From Novosphingobium arvoryzae (lineage in GTDB: Bacteria; Pseudomonadota; Alphaproteobacteria; Sphingomonadales; Sphingomonadaceae), in contig NZ_BMZD01000003.1 in assembly GCF_014652615.1 (NCBI RefSeq), positions 124,001-188,000 of the forward strand: DNA of 64,000 nt, written 5' to 3'. A program made the translations under genes and the position numbers. Position 1 is the first letter of the stretch, and every line of letters starts with the position of its first letter. Under the pieces are notes generated by a model. It saw only the letters and a list, made by a program, of their open reading frames with translations. It was not told the DNA's origin and ran no database searches. Shown here in pieces: positions 16,618 to 25,626 of this stretch.

Positions 16618-17931
16618 TCAGTCGAGTTCCCAGGCCCGCTCGCCATGGCTGGCCAGGTCGAGACCTTCGCGTTCCTCGTCCTCGCTGACCCGCATCGGCA
16701 GGACAAGGCTGACCAGCACGGCGATCACCGCACTGATGACCGCCGACCAGATCGCGACCACGCCCACGCCCACGAACTGCGCGGCGACTTGCGAAGCCAT
16801 CGTCGTGCCTTCGGCATAGCCGGTTCCGCCGAAATCGGTCGAGAGGAACACGCCCAGCAAGAGCGAACCGATAATGCCGCCAACACCGTGGACGGCAAAG
16901 ACGTCGAGCGAATCGTCGACGCCCAGCCGCTGCTTGATGATCTGGATCATCGGATAGCAGGCCAGCGCCGCCAGCACGCCGAACAGGATCGCCGCGCCGG
17001 GCGAGATGAACCCGGCCGCCGGGGTGACTGTTGCCAGCCCGGCAATGGCGCCGGTGGCAAAGCCGACGCTGGTCGATTTCTTCACGGTCAGCTTTTCGAT
17101 CAGCAGCCACACCAGCGCGGCCGTTGCCGCCGCGGCATGGGTGTTGATGATTGCGCTGGCGGCGTCATCGTTGGCGGCGAGTGCCGATCCGCCGTTGAAC
17201 CCGAACCAGCCCACCCACAGCAGCGCCGCGCCAGCCATCGTCAGCGAGGGACTGTGCGGCAGCATCAGGGTCTTGGGAAAGCCCTGTCGCTTGCCCAGCA
17301 GCATCGCGGCCACCAGTGCCGAAACGCCCGCCGTGGTGTGAACGACGATCCCGCCTGCGAAATCGAGCGTGCCCATGGTGGAGGCCAGCCAGCCACCGCC
17401 CCAGACCCAATGGGCGACCGGGGCATAGACCAGCAGGCTCCACACCGCGCAGAACGCCACGACCCAGCCGAACCGGGCGCGATCGACCCACGCGCCGACC
17501 ATCAGGGCGGGCGTGATCGCCGCGAACGTCAACTGGAACAGCGCAAAGGCGCTTTCCGGAATGGCGGTGCCATCGCGGACATTGCCCAGATCGATCAGCA
17601 TCCATGCATTGCCAGCGCCGAACCAGCCATTCGTGACGCCCCCGAAGGCCAGCGTGTATCCGCACACGATCCACAGCAGCGAGCCGATGGCGGCGATGGC
17701 GCCGACCTGCACCAGCACCGACAGGAAGTTCTTGGCGCGCACCAGGCCGCCATAGAACAGGGTCAGGCCCGGCATGGTCATCATCAGCACCAGCGCAGAG
17801 GAAATCAGGATCCAGGCGGTGTCGCCGGTATCGGCCACGTCCTCCGCGGTTACTTCCACGCCTTGGGCGCGTGCGGCCACGGGTAGCAGGGTGGCAGCGA
17901 GGGCAAGCCCTGGAGCCATAAGGTTACGCAT
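16618..17931 (-). CDS. amt: Ammonium transporter
   Basis: A 437-aa Amt/Rh channel with a cleavable N-terminal signal (LALAATLLPVAARAQG) and about eleven membrane helices. Family blocks include FYGGLVRAKNFLSVLVQ, ending the first transport helices, WVWGGGWLASTMGTLDFAGG, and FAVHGVGGIIGSLLLGVF, which carries the second pore His. It conducts ammonium into the cell. No PII gene (glnK) is adjacent on either side, unlike the common glnK-amtB pair. Its promoter is predicted at 17989-18018 and looks like a housekeeping promoter; I did not find a convincing sigma-54 site. Confidence 0.94.
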   Translation of the reverse strand: MRNLMAPGLALAATLLPVAARAQGVEVTAEDVADTGDTAWILISSALVLMMTMPGLTLFYGGLVRAKNFLSVLVQVGAIAAIGSLLWIVCGYTLAFGGVTNGWFGAGNAWMLIDLGNVRDGTAIPESAFALFQLTFAAITPALMVGAWVDRARFGWVVAFCAVWSLLVYAPVAHWVWGGGWLASTMGTLDFAGGIVVHTTAGVSALVAAMLLGKRQGFPKTLMLPHSPSLTMAGAALLWVGWFGFNGGSALAANDDAASAIINTHAAAATAALVWLLIEKLTVKKSTSVGFATGAIAGLATVTPAAGFISPGAAILFGVLAALACYPMIQIIKQRLGVDDSLDVFAVHGVGGIIGSLLLGVFLSTDFGGTGYAEGTTMASQVAAQFVGVGVVAIWSAVISAVIAVLVSLVLPMRVSEDEEREGLDLASHGERAWELD

Positions 17932-17988
17932 CTGGATTGTTCTCCCCCGGTCGCCCTGCCAGCCGCAGGGGCGAACCCTCAGGGCAAT

Positions 17989-18018
17989 GGCTTAGAGCAA
18001 CGATTGCAGTGTGCGCAA
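17989..18018 (-). promoter_or_regulatory. Predicted amt promoter
   Basis: Minus strand TTGCGCA (18018-18012), 15 bases, TCTAAGCC (17996-17989). The predicted start near 17982 gives a leader of about 50 nt. Confidence 0.45.
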
Positions 18019-18086
18019 GCCGCGTTTCGACGGGATATTTCAAAACGGCGCGCCACGGCGCACGCGTTGCGCCTTGGGGCCTGATT

Positions 18087-19121
18087 CTAGGCCCAGCCTT
18101 CCAGCACCTGATCGGGCGGACGGTGTCCATCCGCCCAGAAGCGGATGTTGGCCACGACCTTTTCCCCGGCGTGGGCGCGTCCCTCGATCGTGGCGCTGCC
18201 CAGGTGGGGCAGGGTGATGACGCTGGGCAGGGCAATCAGACGGGGATCGACTTGCGGTTCACTGGCATAGACGTCCAGCCCCGCGCCGCCGAGGCGGCCG
18301 TTCTCGAGAGCCTCGATCAGGGCGGCTTCGTCGATCAGGTCGCCGCGCGCGGTGTTGATCACGCAGGCGTCGGGCTTCATCAGCGCGATCCGCCGTGCAT
18401 CGAGGATATGGTGGGTATCGCGGCTGGCCGGGCAGTGCAGAGTAAGAATGTCGGATTCCGCGATCATCCGGTCCAGATCGGCCTGGTGGCGGGCACCCAG
18501 CATGTTCTCGACGCTGGCGGGCAGGCGGTGGCGGTTGTGATAGACGATGTCCAGCCCGAAGGCGCGGGCGCGGTGGGCCACGGCCTGGCCGATGCGGCCC
18601 ATGCCGATGATGCCCAGTTGCCGGCCCGCGATACGGTGGCCCAGCAGGCGCGAGGGCGCCCAGCCGGTCCAGCGTCCGTCGCGGACCAGGCGGCTGCCTT
18701 CGCCCACGCGGCGCGGAACGGACAGGATCAGCATCAGCGTGATGTCTGCCGTGTCATCGGTGAACACGCCGGGGGTGTTGGTGACGATGACCTTGCGCGC
18801 CCGCGCGGCGGCCAGGTCGATATGTTCGATCCCGGCACCGAAATTCGCGATCAGCCCGGTGCGCAGGCCGTCCGCACCATCGGCAGCCTCGGCCAGCATC
18901 GCGGCATCGATCCGGTCAGTCACGGTCGGCACCAGCACATCGGCCGTGCGCATCGCAGCGACCAGTTCCGCGCGCGACAGCGGGCGATCTTCCTCGTTGA
19001 GCGTAACATCGAACAGTTCCGCCATCCGCGCCTCGACCGAAGGCAGCAGGCGGCGGGTCACGTGGACGCGCGGCTTACCCGCGACGCGGCGGGTGGCGGG
19101 AGTATCGGTTACGATCGGCAT
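18087..19121 (-). CDS. D-isomer 2-hydroxyacid dehydrogenase (glyoxylate/hydroxypyruvate reductase type)
   Basis: A 344-aa NAD(P)-dependent D-2-hydroxyacid dehydrogenase. The Rossmann motif is LGIIGMGRIGQAVAHRA; the catalytic region holds NTARGDLIDE (Arg), GGAGLDVYASEP (Glu) and LPHLGSAT (His). It interconverts a 2-keto acid and a D-2-hydroxy acid; the sequence style suggests glyoxylate or hydroxypyruvate. The upstream codons TTG-GTG-ATG all read in frame; I chose the ATG at 19121 because the promoter at 19129-19158 places the transcription start at 19122-19123. It is divergent from the SH3 gene. Confidence 0.88.
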   Translation of the reverse strand: MPIVTDTPATRRVAGKPRVHVTRRLLPSVEARMAELFDVTLNEEDRPLSRAELVAAMRTADVLVPTVTDRIDAAMLAEAADGADGLRTGLIANFGAGIEHIDLAAARARKVIVTNTPGVFTDDTADITLMLILSVPRRVGEGSRLVRDGRWTGWAPSRLLGHRIAGRQLGIIGMGRIGQAVAHRARAFGLDIVYHNRHRLPASVENMLGARHQADLDRMIAESDILTLHCPASRDTHHILDARRIALMKPDACVINTARGDLIDEAALIEALENGRLGGAGLDVYASEPQVDPRLIALPSVITLPHLGSATIEGRAHAGEKVVANIRFWADGHRPPDQVLEGWA

Positions 19122-19128
19122 CACCAAT

Positions 19129-19158
19129 TCGCTAGGCCGGGCAGGGGGGATGGGTCAA
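19129..19158 (-). promoter_or_regulatory. Predicted leaderless promoter of the 2-hydroxyacid dehydrogenase gene
   Basis: Minus strand TTGACCC (19158-19152), 15 bases, CCTAGCGA (19136-19129). The next 7 bases bring the start of transcription to the ATG. Its -35 box is 5 bases from the -35 box of the opposite promoter, within the palindrome TCAAGC-G-GCTTGA at 19155-19167. Confidence 0.55.
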
Positions 19159-19163
19159 GCGGC

Positions 19164-19193
19164 TTGAACGGCAGGCCATCCGGGGGCTATCTG
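19164..19193 (+). promoter_or_regulatory. Predicted leaderless promoter of the SH3 protein gene
   Basis: TTGAACG (19164-19170), 15 bases, GCTATCTG (19186-19193). Transcription would begin at 19199-19200, on the ATG. No Shine-Dalgarno sequence is present. Confidence 0.55.
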
Positions 19194-19199
19194 CATCGC

Positions 19200-19673
19200 A
19201 TGTTCAAACCTCGTTTCCTGGCCCTGATGCTGGCTGGCTCAATCCTTCCCGCCGCACCTGCCTTCGCGCAGGATGCCGAAGTTCCCTATTGGGCGTCGAT
19301 CCGCGCGCCGGAAGTCAACATGCGGGCCGGTCCGGGTGAGGATTACCGCATCAGCTGGGTCTATCGCCGCCCGCAACTGCCGATCAAGGTGCTGCGGCTG
19401 AAGGAAGGCTGGCGCCTGGTGCAGGACCCGGACGGGGCGCAGGGCTGGATGCTGGCCCGGTTCCTGACCCGCCAGCGCGGCGGTTACATCACGGGAAAAG
19501 GAACGGCCGACATGCGCGAGAGCGGCGAGGCGGGAGCCAAGCTGCTGTGGCGGCTTGAACCCGGCGTAACCGGGCTGCTGGGGGATTGCCAGAATGGCTG
19601 GTGCGCGTTCAGCGTCGGTGAACGCAAGGGCTTTGTCGAGCAGGCCCGGATCTGGGGGGCGGGGGAGCCCTGA
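19200..19673 (+). CDS. Secreted bacterial SH3-domain protein
   Basis: A 157-aa exported protein with signal peptide (FLALMLAGSILPAAPAFAQ) and two SH3b-like modules. The first contains the signature VNMRAGPGEDYRISWVY and ends GWMLARFL; the second includes ADMRESGEAGAKLLWRLEPG and WCAFSVGERKGFVEQ. Two Cys (DCQNGWC) may pair in the periplasm. SH3b domains often bind cell-wall peptides, but no ligand can be named. The long frame that extends upstream overlaps the dehydrogenase gene and is not real coding sequence. Confidence 0.85.
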   Translation: MFKPRFLALMLAGSILPAAPAFAQDAEVPYWASIRAPEVNMRAGPGEDYRISWVYRRPQLPIKVLRLKEGWRLVQDPDGAQGWMLARFLTRQRGGYITGKGTADMRESGEAGAKLLWRLEPGVTGLLGDCQNGWCAFSVGERKGFVEQARIWGAGEP

Positions 19674-19701
19674 GGCCCCACCCGCCAACCCGGCGGTCTG
19701 A

Positions 19702-20898
19702 TCAGACCAGTTCCACCGCAACGGCCGTGGCTTCGCCGCCGCCGATGCACAGGGCGGCCACGCCCTTGGTCTTGCCGTAAGTCTGCAGCGCGGAAATCAG
19801 CGTTGCCAGGATGCGCGCGCCCGAAGCGCCGATCGGGTGGCCCAGCGCGGTCGCGCCGCCGTGGACGTTCACCTTGTCGTGCGGGATGCCCAGGTCGTGC
19901 ATCGCGAACATGGTGACACAGGCGAAGGCTTCATTGACTTCGAACAGGTCCACGTCCGCCGCGCTCCACCCGGCCTTGTCCAGCACCTTGGTGATCGCAC
20001 CGACCGGAGCGGTGGTGAACTTGGCCGGTTCATGCGCATGCGCGGCCATGGCGACGATCCGGGCGACGGGCTGCTGGCCCTTGGCGGCGGCCACCGACTG
20101 GCGGCTGATGACCAGCGCGGCCGCCCCGTCAGAGATCGACGAGGCGTTGGCGGCGGTGATCGTGCCGTCCTTGGCGAACGCGGGCTTCAGGGCCGGGATC
20201 TTGTCCGGGCGGCCCTTCTTGGGCTGCTCGTCCTCGGTCACGGTCACTTCGCCGGCGCGGGTCTTGATCGTGACGGGCACGATTTCGCGGGCGAACTTGC
20301 CGGTCTTGGTCGCTTCCTGCGAACGGGTGAGCGAAGCGATCGCGAATTCGTCCTGCGCTTCGCGGGTCAGCTGGTATTCGTTGGCGGTCACCTGGGCAAA
20401 GCTGCCCATCGCGCGGCCCGGTTCATAGGCGTCTTCCAGCCCGTCAAGGAACATGTGGTCATAGGCGGTGTCGTGGCCGATCCGCGCGCCAGACCGGTGC
20501 TTCTTCAGCAGATAGGGGGCGTTGGTCATCGATTCCATGCCGCCCGCGACGACATAGTCCACGCTGCCCGAAGCCAGCGCTTCCGCGCCCATGATCACGG
20601 CCTGCATGCCCGATCCGCACATCTTGTTGACAGTGGTGGCCTCGACCGAAGTGGGCAGGCCGGCCTTCAGCGCGGCCTGGCGGGCCGGGGCCTGGCCCAG
20701 ACCGGCGGACAGCACGCAGCCCATGTAGATGCGCTCGATCGCCGCGCCATCCACGCCCGCGCGCTCGACCGCGCCCTTGACCGCGATAGCGCCCAGTTCA
20801 GGAGCCGGAACATCGGCCAGTTCGCCCTGCATGCCGCCCATCGGGGTGCGCGCATAGGACAGGATGACGACGGGATCGTTTGCCGAGAAAGTGGCCAT
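19702..20898 (-). CDS. Acetyl-CoA C-acetyltransferase (thiolase)
   Basis: A 398-aa thiolase. The acyl-accepting Cys is in VNKMCGSGMQA (about residue 90), followed by GGMESMTNAPYLL; the C-terminal half has FEVNEAFACVTM, NVHGGATALGHPIGASGAR with the active His, and LCIGGGEATAVAVEL with the second Cys. It condenses two acetyl-CoA or cleaves 3-ketoacyl-CoA. All catalytic residues are intact and the length is normal. AAAGG precedes the ATG by 7 bases. It stands alone, convergent with the SH3 gene and divergent from the aldehyde dehydrogenase. Confidence 0.94.
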   Translation of the reverse strand: MATFSANDPVVILSYARTPMGGMQGELADVPAPELGAIAVKGAVERAGVDGAAIERIYMGCVLSAGLGQAPARQAALKAGLPTSVEATTVNKMCGSGMQAVIMGAEALASGSVDYVVAGGMESMTNAPYLLKKHRSGARIGHDTAYDHMFLDGLEDAYEPGRAMGSFAQVTANEYQLTREAQDEFAIASLTRSQEATKTGKFAREIVPVTIKTRAGEVTVTEDEQPKKGRPDKIPALKPAFAKDGTITAANASSISDGAAALVISRQSVAAAKGQQPVARIVAMAAHAHEPAKFTTAPVGAITKVLDKAGWSAADVDLFEVNEAFACVTMFAMHDLGIPHDKVNVHGGATALGHPIGASGARILATLISALQTYGKTKGVAALCIGGGEATAVAVELV

Positions 20899-21049
20899 GT
20901 TCGTACCTTTCGCTGATACTGAAAGCGGGATTGCGCGCGGGCATAATGCTGCACTGCGGTAAAGGCAATCGTGCTTGCGCCAGTCCGCCGCTTGCCAAGC
21001 TGCGGGCTATCGGCAAGAACGGTGGCAAATCAAAACTGGAGAGCGACCC

Positions 21050-22483
21050 GTGTCCGATACCGAAATCGCCCGCATGCAGGCTGTTCTGGCCAAGCAGCGC
21101 ACCGCCTTTACCGCTGCCATGCCCGAAGCGCTGTCCGTCCGGCGTGACCGGATCGACCGCGCGATCGCGTTGCTGATCGATCACAAGGATGCCTTTGCCA
21201 AGGCGGTTTCGGCCGACTTCGGGCATCGCAGCACCGAACAGACGCTGATGACCGACATCATGCCGTCGGTCAGCGCGCTCAAGCACGCCCGCAAGCATTT
21301 CGAGGCATGGTCACGCGATGAAAAGCGCAAGCCCACGTTTCCGCTGGGGCTGTTGGGGGCACGGGCCAACGTGGTTTACCAGCCCAAGGGCGTGGTTGGC
21401 GTGATCGCGCCGTGGAACTTCCCGGTCGGCATGGTCATGGTGCCGATGGCGGGGATCCTGGCCGCCGGCAACCGGGCGATGGTCAAGCCTTCCGAGTTTA
21501 CCGAGCGGGTGGCCGATCTCATGGCCGAAGTCGTCCCGCAGTATTTCGCCGAGGACGAAATGGCCGTGTTCACGGGCGGGGTCGAGGTCGGCACGGCGTT
21601 TTCCAGGCTGCCGTTCGATCACATGATCTTCACCGGCGCGACCAGCGTGGGCAAGCACATCATGCGCGCGGCGGCGGACAACCTGGTGCCGGTGACGCTG
21701 GAACTGGGCGGCAAGTCGCCAACGTTCGTCGGGCGCAGTGCGAACAAGACGCTGACCGGGGAACGCATCGCGCTCGGCAAGATGCTCAACGCCGGGCAGA
21801 TCTGCCTTGCGCCCGATTACCTGCTGGTCGCGAAGGAGCAGGAAGGCGAGGTGATCGACAGCATCACGCGCGGGGTCACCACGATGTACCCGACCCTGCT
21901 CCAGAACGATGACTACACCTCGGTCGTCAACGGCCGCAATTACGAGCGGCTCCAGGGCTACCTGGCCGACGCGAAGGAGAAGGGCGCCGAGCTGATCGAG
22001 GTCAACCCCGGCGGCGAGGACTTTGCCGCGTCCAACGGCAACAAGATGCCGCTGACCATCGTGCGCGGCGTAAACGATGACATGAAGGTTATGCAGGAGG
22101 AGATCTTCGGCCCGATCCTGCCGGTGATGACCTATGATAGCATCGATCAGGCGATCGATTACGTGAACGCGCACGATCGCCCGCTGGGCCTCTATTATTT
22201 CGGGCAGGACAAGGCCGAGGAATCCAAAGTGCTGGGCCGGACGATCTCCGGCGGCGCGACGGTGAACGATGTGGTGTTCCACAACGCGATGGAAGACCTG
22301 CCGTTCGGCGGGGTCGGGCCATCGGGGATGGGCAACTATCACGGGATGGATGGCTTCAAGACGTTCAGCCACGCCCGCGCGGTCTATCGCCAGCCCAAGC
22401 TCGACGTGGCCAAGCTGGCCGGGTTGAAACCGCCCTATGGCAAGTCCACCCATGCCACGCTGGCGCGAGAGTTGAAGAAGTGA
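21050..22483 (+). CDS. Aldehyde dehydrogenase, coniferyl aldehyde dehydrogenase type
   Basis: A 477-aa NAD(P)-dependent aldehyde dehydrogenase. Conserved blocks: GVIAPWNFPVGMVM, VKPSEFTERVADL, FTGATSVGKHIMRAA (cofactor), LELGGKSPTFV (catalytic Glu), GQICLAPDYLLV (catalytic Cys) and EIFGPILPVMTY. The APDY after the Cys and the short form fit the coniferyl aldehyde dehydrogenase (CalB) group, which oxidises aromatic or medium-chain aldehydes; the exact substrate is uncertain. I chose the GTG at 21050 because GGAGAG lies 6 bases upstream; the frame opens further upstream without support. A strong hairpin follows. Confidence 0.88.
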   Translation: MSDTEIARMQAVLAKQRTAFTAAMPEALSVRRDRIDRAIALLIDHKDAFAKAVSADFGHRSTEQTLMTDIMPSVSALKHARKHFEAWSRDEKRKPTFPLGLLGARANVVYQPKGVVGVIAPWNFPVGMVMVPMAGILAAGNRAMVKPSEFTERVADLMAEVVPQYFAEDEMAVFTGGVEVGTAFSRLPFDHMIFTGATSVGKHIMRAAADNLVPVTLELGGKSPTFVGRSANKTLTGERIALGKMLNAGQICLAPDYLLVAKEQEGEVIDSITRGVTTMYPTLLQNDDYTSVVNGRNYERLQGYLADAKEKGAELIEVNPGGEDFAASNGNKMPLTIVRGVNDDMKVMQEEIFGPILPVMTYDSIDQAIDYVNAHDRPLGLYYFGQDKAEESKVLGRTISGGATVNDVVFHNAMEDLPFGGVGPSGMGNYHGMDGFKTFSHARAVYRQPKLDVAKLAGLKPPYGKSTHATLARELKK

Positions 22484-22490
22484 TCCCGCG

Positions 22491-22522
22491 CCTGCTCCCC
22501 CGGCCGGGTCCGGGGGAGCAGG
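22491..22522 (+). terminator. Strong hairpin after the aldehyde dehydrogenase gene
   Basis: Perfect 13-bp stem CCTGCTCCCCCGG / CCGGGGGAGCAGG with a 6-nt loop, 8 bases after the stop codon. No T-run follows directly; AACTTTT comes 13 bases later. It separates this gene from the nuo promoter. Confidence 0.65.
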
Positions 22523-22566
22523 GCCAAATACGGTAACTTTTGCGGGAATATCCGGGCTTCACCCAC

Positions 22567-22595
22567 TTGCGCCGGGGCCATGCCGGGACTAGGGC
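22567..22595 (+). promoter_or_regulatory. Predicted promoter of the nuo operon
   Basis: TTGCGCC (22567-22573), 14 bases, ACTAGGGC (22588-22595). The predicted start near 22601 leaves about 43 nt before the nuoA GTG. This would be the main promoter for roughly 19 kb of co-directional genes. Confidence 0.55.
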
Positions 22596-22643
22596 GCGGT
22601 CAACCGTTTGCAACGCCGAGTCAGGCTCCCAAGAGGGTTATCC

Positions 22644-23018
22644 GTGGTCGACCTCTCGCAATATCTGCCGATCCTGATCTTCCTGGGGATCGCGCTCGCC
22701 CTGTCGTCGCTGTTCGTGTTCCTGCCGATGGGCGTGGCCCGGCTGACCGGCACGCACAACCCGAACGCGGAAAAGCTCAGCGAGTATGAATGCGGCTTCC
22801 CCGCGTTCGAAGACCCGCGCAGCCAGTTCGACGTGCGGTTCTACCTCGTCGCCATCCTGTTCATCATCTTCGATCTCGAAGCCGCGTTCCTGTTCCCCTG
22901 GGCGGTCAGCCTGGGTGAAACCGGCTGGGCGGGCTGGGTGACGATGATGGTGTTCCTGGCCGAACTGGTGATCGGCTTCATCTATGCATGGAAGAAAGGG
23001 GCGTTGGATTGGGAATGA
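22644..23018 (+). CDS. nuoA: NADH-quinone oxidoreductase subunit A
   Basis: A 124-aa membrane subunit with three helices. It has the conserved loop [20 protein letters not shown] containing the Cys, and the second-helix acidic residues in [14 protein letters not shown]. NuoA helps form the quinone-access and proton-entry region of complex I. The start is GTG at 22644 with AAGAGGG 7 bases before. The end overlaps nuoB by 4 bases. Confidence 0.95.
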   Translation: MVDLSQYLPILIFLGIALALSSLFVFLPMGVARLTGTHNPNAEKLSEYECGFPAFEDPRSQFDVRFYLVAILFIIFDLEAAFLFPWAVSLGETGWAGWVTMMVFLAELVIGFIYAWKKGALDWE

Positions 23019-23596
23019 GCACGCCAATGACCACTCCTCTCGTCAACGCTGCGGGTCAGCCGCTGGGCGGTCCTGCCACTGGCGGGGCCGTGACTGCGCC
23101 CGATCAGGGCTTTTTCAACGACCTTAACGCCGAAGTGCATGACAAGGGCTTCCTCGTCACCAGCACCGAGGAACTGTTCCAGTGGGCCCGCACCGGCTCG
23201 CTGTGGTGGATGACCTTCGGCCTGGCCTGCTGCGCGGTGGAGATGATCCACGTGAACATGCCGCGCTATGACATGGAACGCTTTGGCGTCGCCCCGCGCG
23301 CGTCTCCGCGCCAGTCGGACGTGATGATCGTGGCGGGCACGCTGTGCAACAAGATGGCTCCGGCGCTGCGCAAGGTCTATGACCAGATGTCGGACCCGAA
23401 GTACGTCATCTCGATGGGTAGCTGCGCCAATGGCGGTGGCTATTATCACTACAGCTATTCGGTGGTGCGCGGGTGCGACCGCATCGTGCCGGTGGACATC
23501 TATGTCCCCGGCTGCCCGCCGACTGCCGAGGCGCTGCTCTATGGCGTGATGCAGCTGCAGCGGAAGATCCGCCGCGCCGGCACGCTGGAACGCTGA
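23015..23596 (+). CDS. nuoB: NADH-quinone oxidoreductase subunit B
   Basis: A 193-aa peripheral-arm subunit holding cluster N2. The cluster ligands are visible as LACCAVEM (tandem Cys), [14 protein letters not shown] and [13 protein letters not shown]2 hands electrons to ubiquinone. The first 40 residues, Ala/Gly/Thr/Pro-rich, are longer than in E. coli and typical of alphaproteobacteria. The ATG at 23015 overlaps the nuoA stop (ATGA). Confidence 0.95.
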   Translation: MSTPMTTPLVNAAGQPLGGPATGGAVTAPDQGFFNDLNAEVHDKGFLVTSTEELFQWARTGSLWWMTFGLACCAVEMIHVNMPRYDMERFGVAPRASPRQSDVMIVAGTLCNKMAPALRKVYDQMSDPKYVISMGSCANGGGYYHYSYSVVRGCDRIVPVDIYVPGCPPTAEALLYGVMQLQRKIRRAGTLER

Positions 23597-23609
23597 GGGG
23601 GCCGGACCG

Positions 23610-24239
23610 ATGGCAGTACTCCATTCCGCCCCGAAGTTCGCTTCGAACGAAGGCGTGCTCGATGCGCTGACGGCGGCGCTGGACGGCAAGTTCGTCGCCG
23701 GCCGCGAAGAACACGGCGAAGTCGTGATCACCGTTGCACGCGCCGAAATCGCCAACGCGCTGCGCATCCTGCGCGACGAGCATGAATACCAGCAGCTGAT
23801 GGAAATAGCTGGCGTTGACTATCCTGACCGGGCCGAACGGTTCGAGGTGGTCTATTGCCTGCTCTCCGTCACCAAGAACCACCGCGTGATCGTCAAGACC
23901 TGCGCCGCCGAGGATACCCCGGTGCCGACCGTGACAACGCTCTGGCCGGTCGCTGGCTGGCTGGAACGCGAAGTGTTCGACATGTTCGGCGTCATTTTCG
24001 ACGGCAACACCGATCTGCGCCGCATCCTTACCGACTACGGTTTCGAAGGGCATCCCTTCCGCAAGGACTTCCCGCTGACCGGCTATGTCGAGCTGCGCTA
24101 TTCCGAGGAAGACAAGCGCGTGGTCTATGAACCCGTCCAGCTGGCCCAGGACTTGCGCCAGTTTGACTTCATGAGCCCGTGGGAAGGTGCGGATTACGTG
24201 CTGCCGGGCGATGAAAAGGCAGAAGGAGCCAAGTCGTGA
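23610..24239 (+). CDS. nuoC: NADH-quinone oxidoreductase subunit C
   Basis: A 209-aa NuoC, the 30-kDa subunit. Markers are [20 protein letters not shown], the typical [17 protein letters not shown] block and [18 protein letters not shown]. It lies between NuoB and NuoD in the quinone module. nuoC and nuoD are separate genes here, not fused as in E. coli. The end overlaps nuoD by 4 bases. Confidence 0.95.
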   Translation: MAVLHSAPKFASNEGVLDALTAALDGKFVAGREEHGEVVITVARAEIANALRILRDEHEYQQLMEIAGVDYPDRAERFEVVYCLLSVTKNHRVIVKTCAAEDTPVPTVTTLWPVAGWLEREVFDMFGVIFDGNTDLRRILTDYGFEGHPFRKDFPLTGYVELRYSEEDKRVVYEPVQLAQDLRQFDFMSPWEGADYVLPGDEKAEGAKS

Positions 24240-25447
24240 GCCTTCAGCTGGAACAGTCGCCGACCACCGGCGACGAAGTCATCACCAACTACACGATCAA
24301 CTTCGGGCCGCAGCACCCGGCGGCGCACGGCGTGCTGCGCATGGTGCTGGAACTGGACGGCGAGATCATCGAGCGCGTCGATCCGCACGTCGGCCTGCTG
24401 CATCGCGGCACCGAAAAGCTGATCGAGCACAAGACCTACCTGCAGGCGCTGCCCTATTTCGACCGGCTCGACTATTGCTCGCCGCTGGGGATGGAGCACA
24501 GCTACGTCCTGGCGGTCGAAAAGCTGCTCAACGTCGAAGTGCCGCTGCGCGGGCAATACCTGCGCGTGCTGTTCGCGGAACTGACCCGCATCTGCAACCA
24601 CATGCTCAACATGGGGTCGCACGTGATGGACGTCGGCGCGATGACGCCGAACCTGTGGCTGTTCGAAATCCGCGAGGATTGCCTCAACTTCTTCGAACGC
24701 GCATCGGGCGCGCGCATGCACTCCGCGTGGTTCCGCCCCGGCGGCGTGCACCAGGACGTCCCGGAAAAGCTGCTGGTCGATATCGGCGAATGGCTCGACA
24801 CGCGTCTGCCGACGCTGTTCGAGGACGCGATGAGCCTGGTGGTCGACAACCGCATCTTCAAGCAGCGCAACGTCGATATCGCCGTGGTTAGCAAGGAAGA
24901 TGCGCTGGCGTGGGGTTTCTCCGGCCCGATGATCCGCGGCGCGGGCATCCCGTGGGACATCCGCAAGTCGCAGCCTTACGACGTCTATGACCGCATGGAA
25001 TTCGATATTCCGGTGGGCACCAACAGCGACTGCTATGACCGTTTCATGGTCCGCGTCGAGGAAGTGCGCCAGTCGGCCCGGATCATGAAGCAGTGCCTGG
25101 CGCAGATGCCGTCGGGCCCGGTGGCCAGCACCGACCGCAAGGTTTCGCCGCCCAAGCGCGCCGAGATGAAGCAGTCGATGGAAAGCCTGATCCACCACTT
25201 CAAGCTCTATACTGAAGGCTTCCACGTTCCGGCCGGTGAAGTCTACGTGGCGACCGAAAGCCCCAAGGGCGAGTTTGGCGTCTACCTGGTGTCGGACGGC
25301 TCGAACAAGCCGTACCGCTGCAAGATTCGGCCGACCGCGTTCTCGCACCTGCAGGCGATGGATTTCATGTGCAAGGGCCACATGCTGCCCGACGCCACGG
25401 CCATCCTCGGCGCGATCGACGTCGTGTTCGGGGAGTGTGACCGGTGA
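24236..25447 (+). CDS. nuoD: NADH-quinone oxidoreductase subunit D
   Basis: A 403-aa 49-kDa subunit. [14 protein letters not shown] near the N-terminus carries the His that contacts quinone; [18 protein letters not shown] and the C-terminal GGVFGECDR-like end (VVFGECDR) are conserved. It forms the quinone pocket with NuoB. Translation starts at GTG 24236, overlapping the nuoC stop. Its stop overlaps the GTG of the small inserted gene that follows. Confidence 0.96.
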   Translation: MSLQLEQSPTTGDEVITNYTINFGPQHPAAHGVLRMVLELDGEIIERVDPHVGLLHRGTEKLIEHKTYLQALPYFDRLDYCSPLGMEHSYVLAVEKLLNVEVPLRGQYLRVLFAELTRICNHMLNMGSHVMDVGAMTPNLWLFEIREDCLNFFERASGARMHSAWFRPGGVHQDVPEKLLVDIGEWLDTRLPTLFEDAMSLVVDNRIFKQRNVDIAVVSKEDALAWGFSGPMIRGAGIPWDIRKSQPYDVYDRMEFDIPVGTNSDCYDRFMVRVEEVRQSARIMKQCLAQMPSGPVASTDRKVSPPKRAEMKQSMESLIHHFKLYTEGFHVPAGEVYVATESPKGEFGVYLVSDGSNKPYRCKIRPTAFSHLQAMDFMCKGHMLPDATAILGAIDVVFGECDR

Positions 25448-25626
25448 TCCTGCGCGACGCAGCGATCTATGTGGCGGTGTTCGCGGCCTTCGCTTCGGCG
25501 GTGGCAGCGTATCTCTATGCGTTTCACGGCACATCGTCGCTGAAGGAAGTATTGTCGACCGCCTTTACCGGCACGGTCGGGGTGGCCCTGGGCCGCATGA
25601 TTGAACGGAGAATGGCCCGTGGCTGA
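25444..25626 (+). CDS. Small membrane protein inserted in the nuo operon (unrecognised)
   Basis: A 60-aa protein with one or two hydrophobic stretches ([21 protein letters not shown], then [11 protein letters not shown]) and a basic C-terminus ERRMARG. The GTG start overlaps the nuoD stop (GTGA) and the end overlaps the next gene by 8 bases, so it is translationally coupled within the operon. I do not recognise the family. It could be an assembly aid or an accessory subunit of complex I, but nothing in the sequence proves this. Codon use is like its neighbours. Confidence 0.6.
   Translation: MILRDAAIYVAVFAAFASAVAAYLYAFHGTSSLKEVLSTAFTGTVGVALGRMIERRMARG

Noticed and set aside
17932..18086. A sigma-54 (NtrC) promoter before amt
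   Set aside because: I looked for GG-N10-GC of the -24/-12 type and found no good match; a housekeeping-type promoter fits better.
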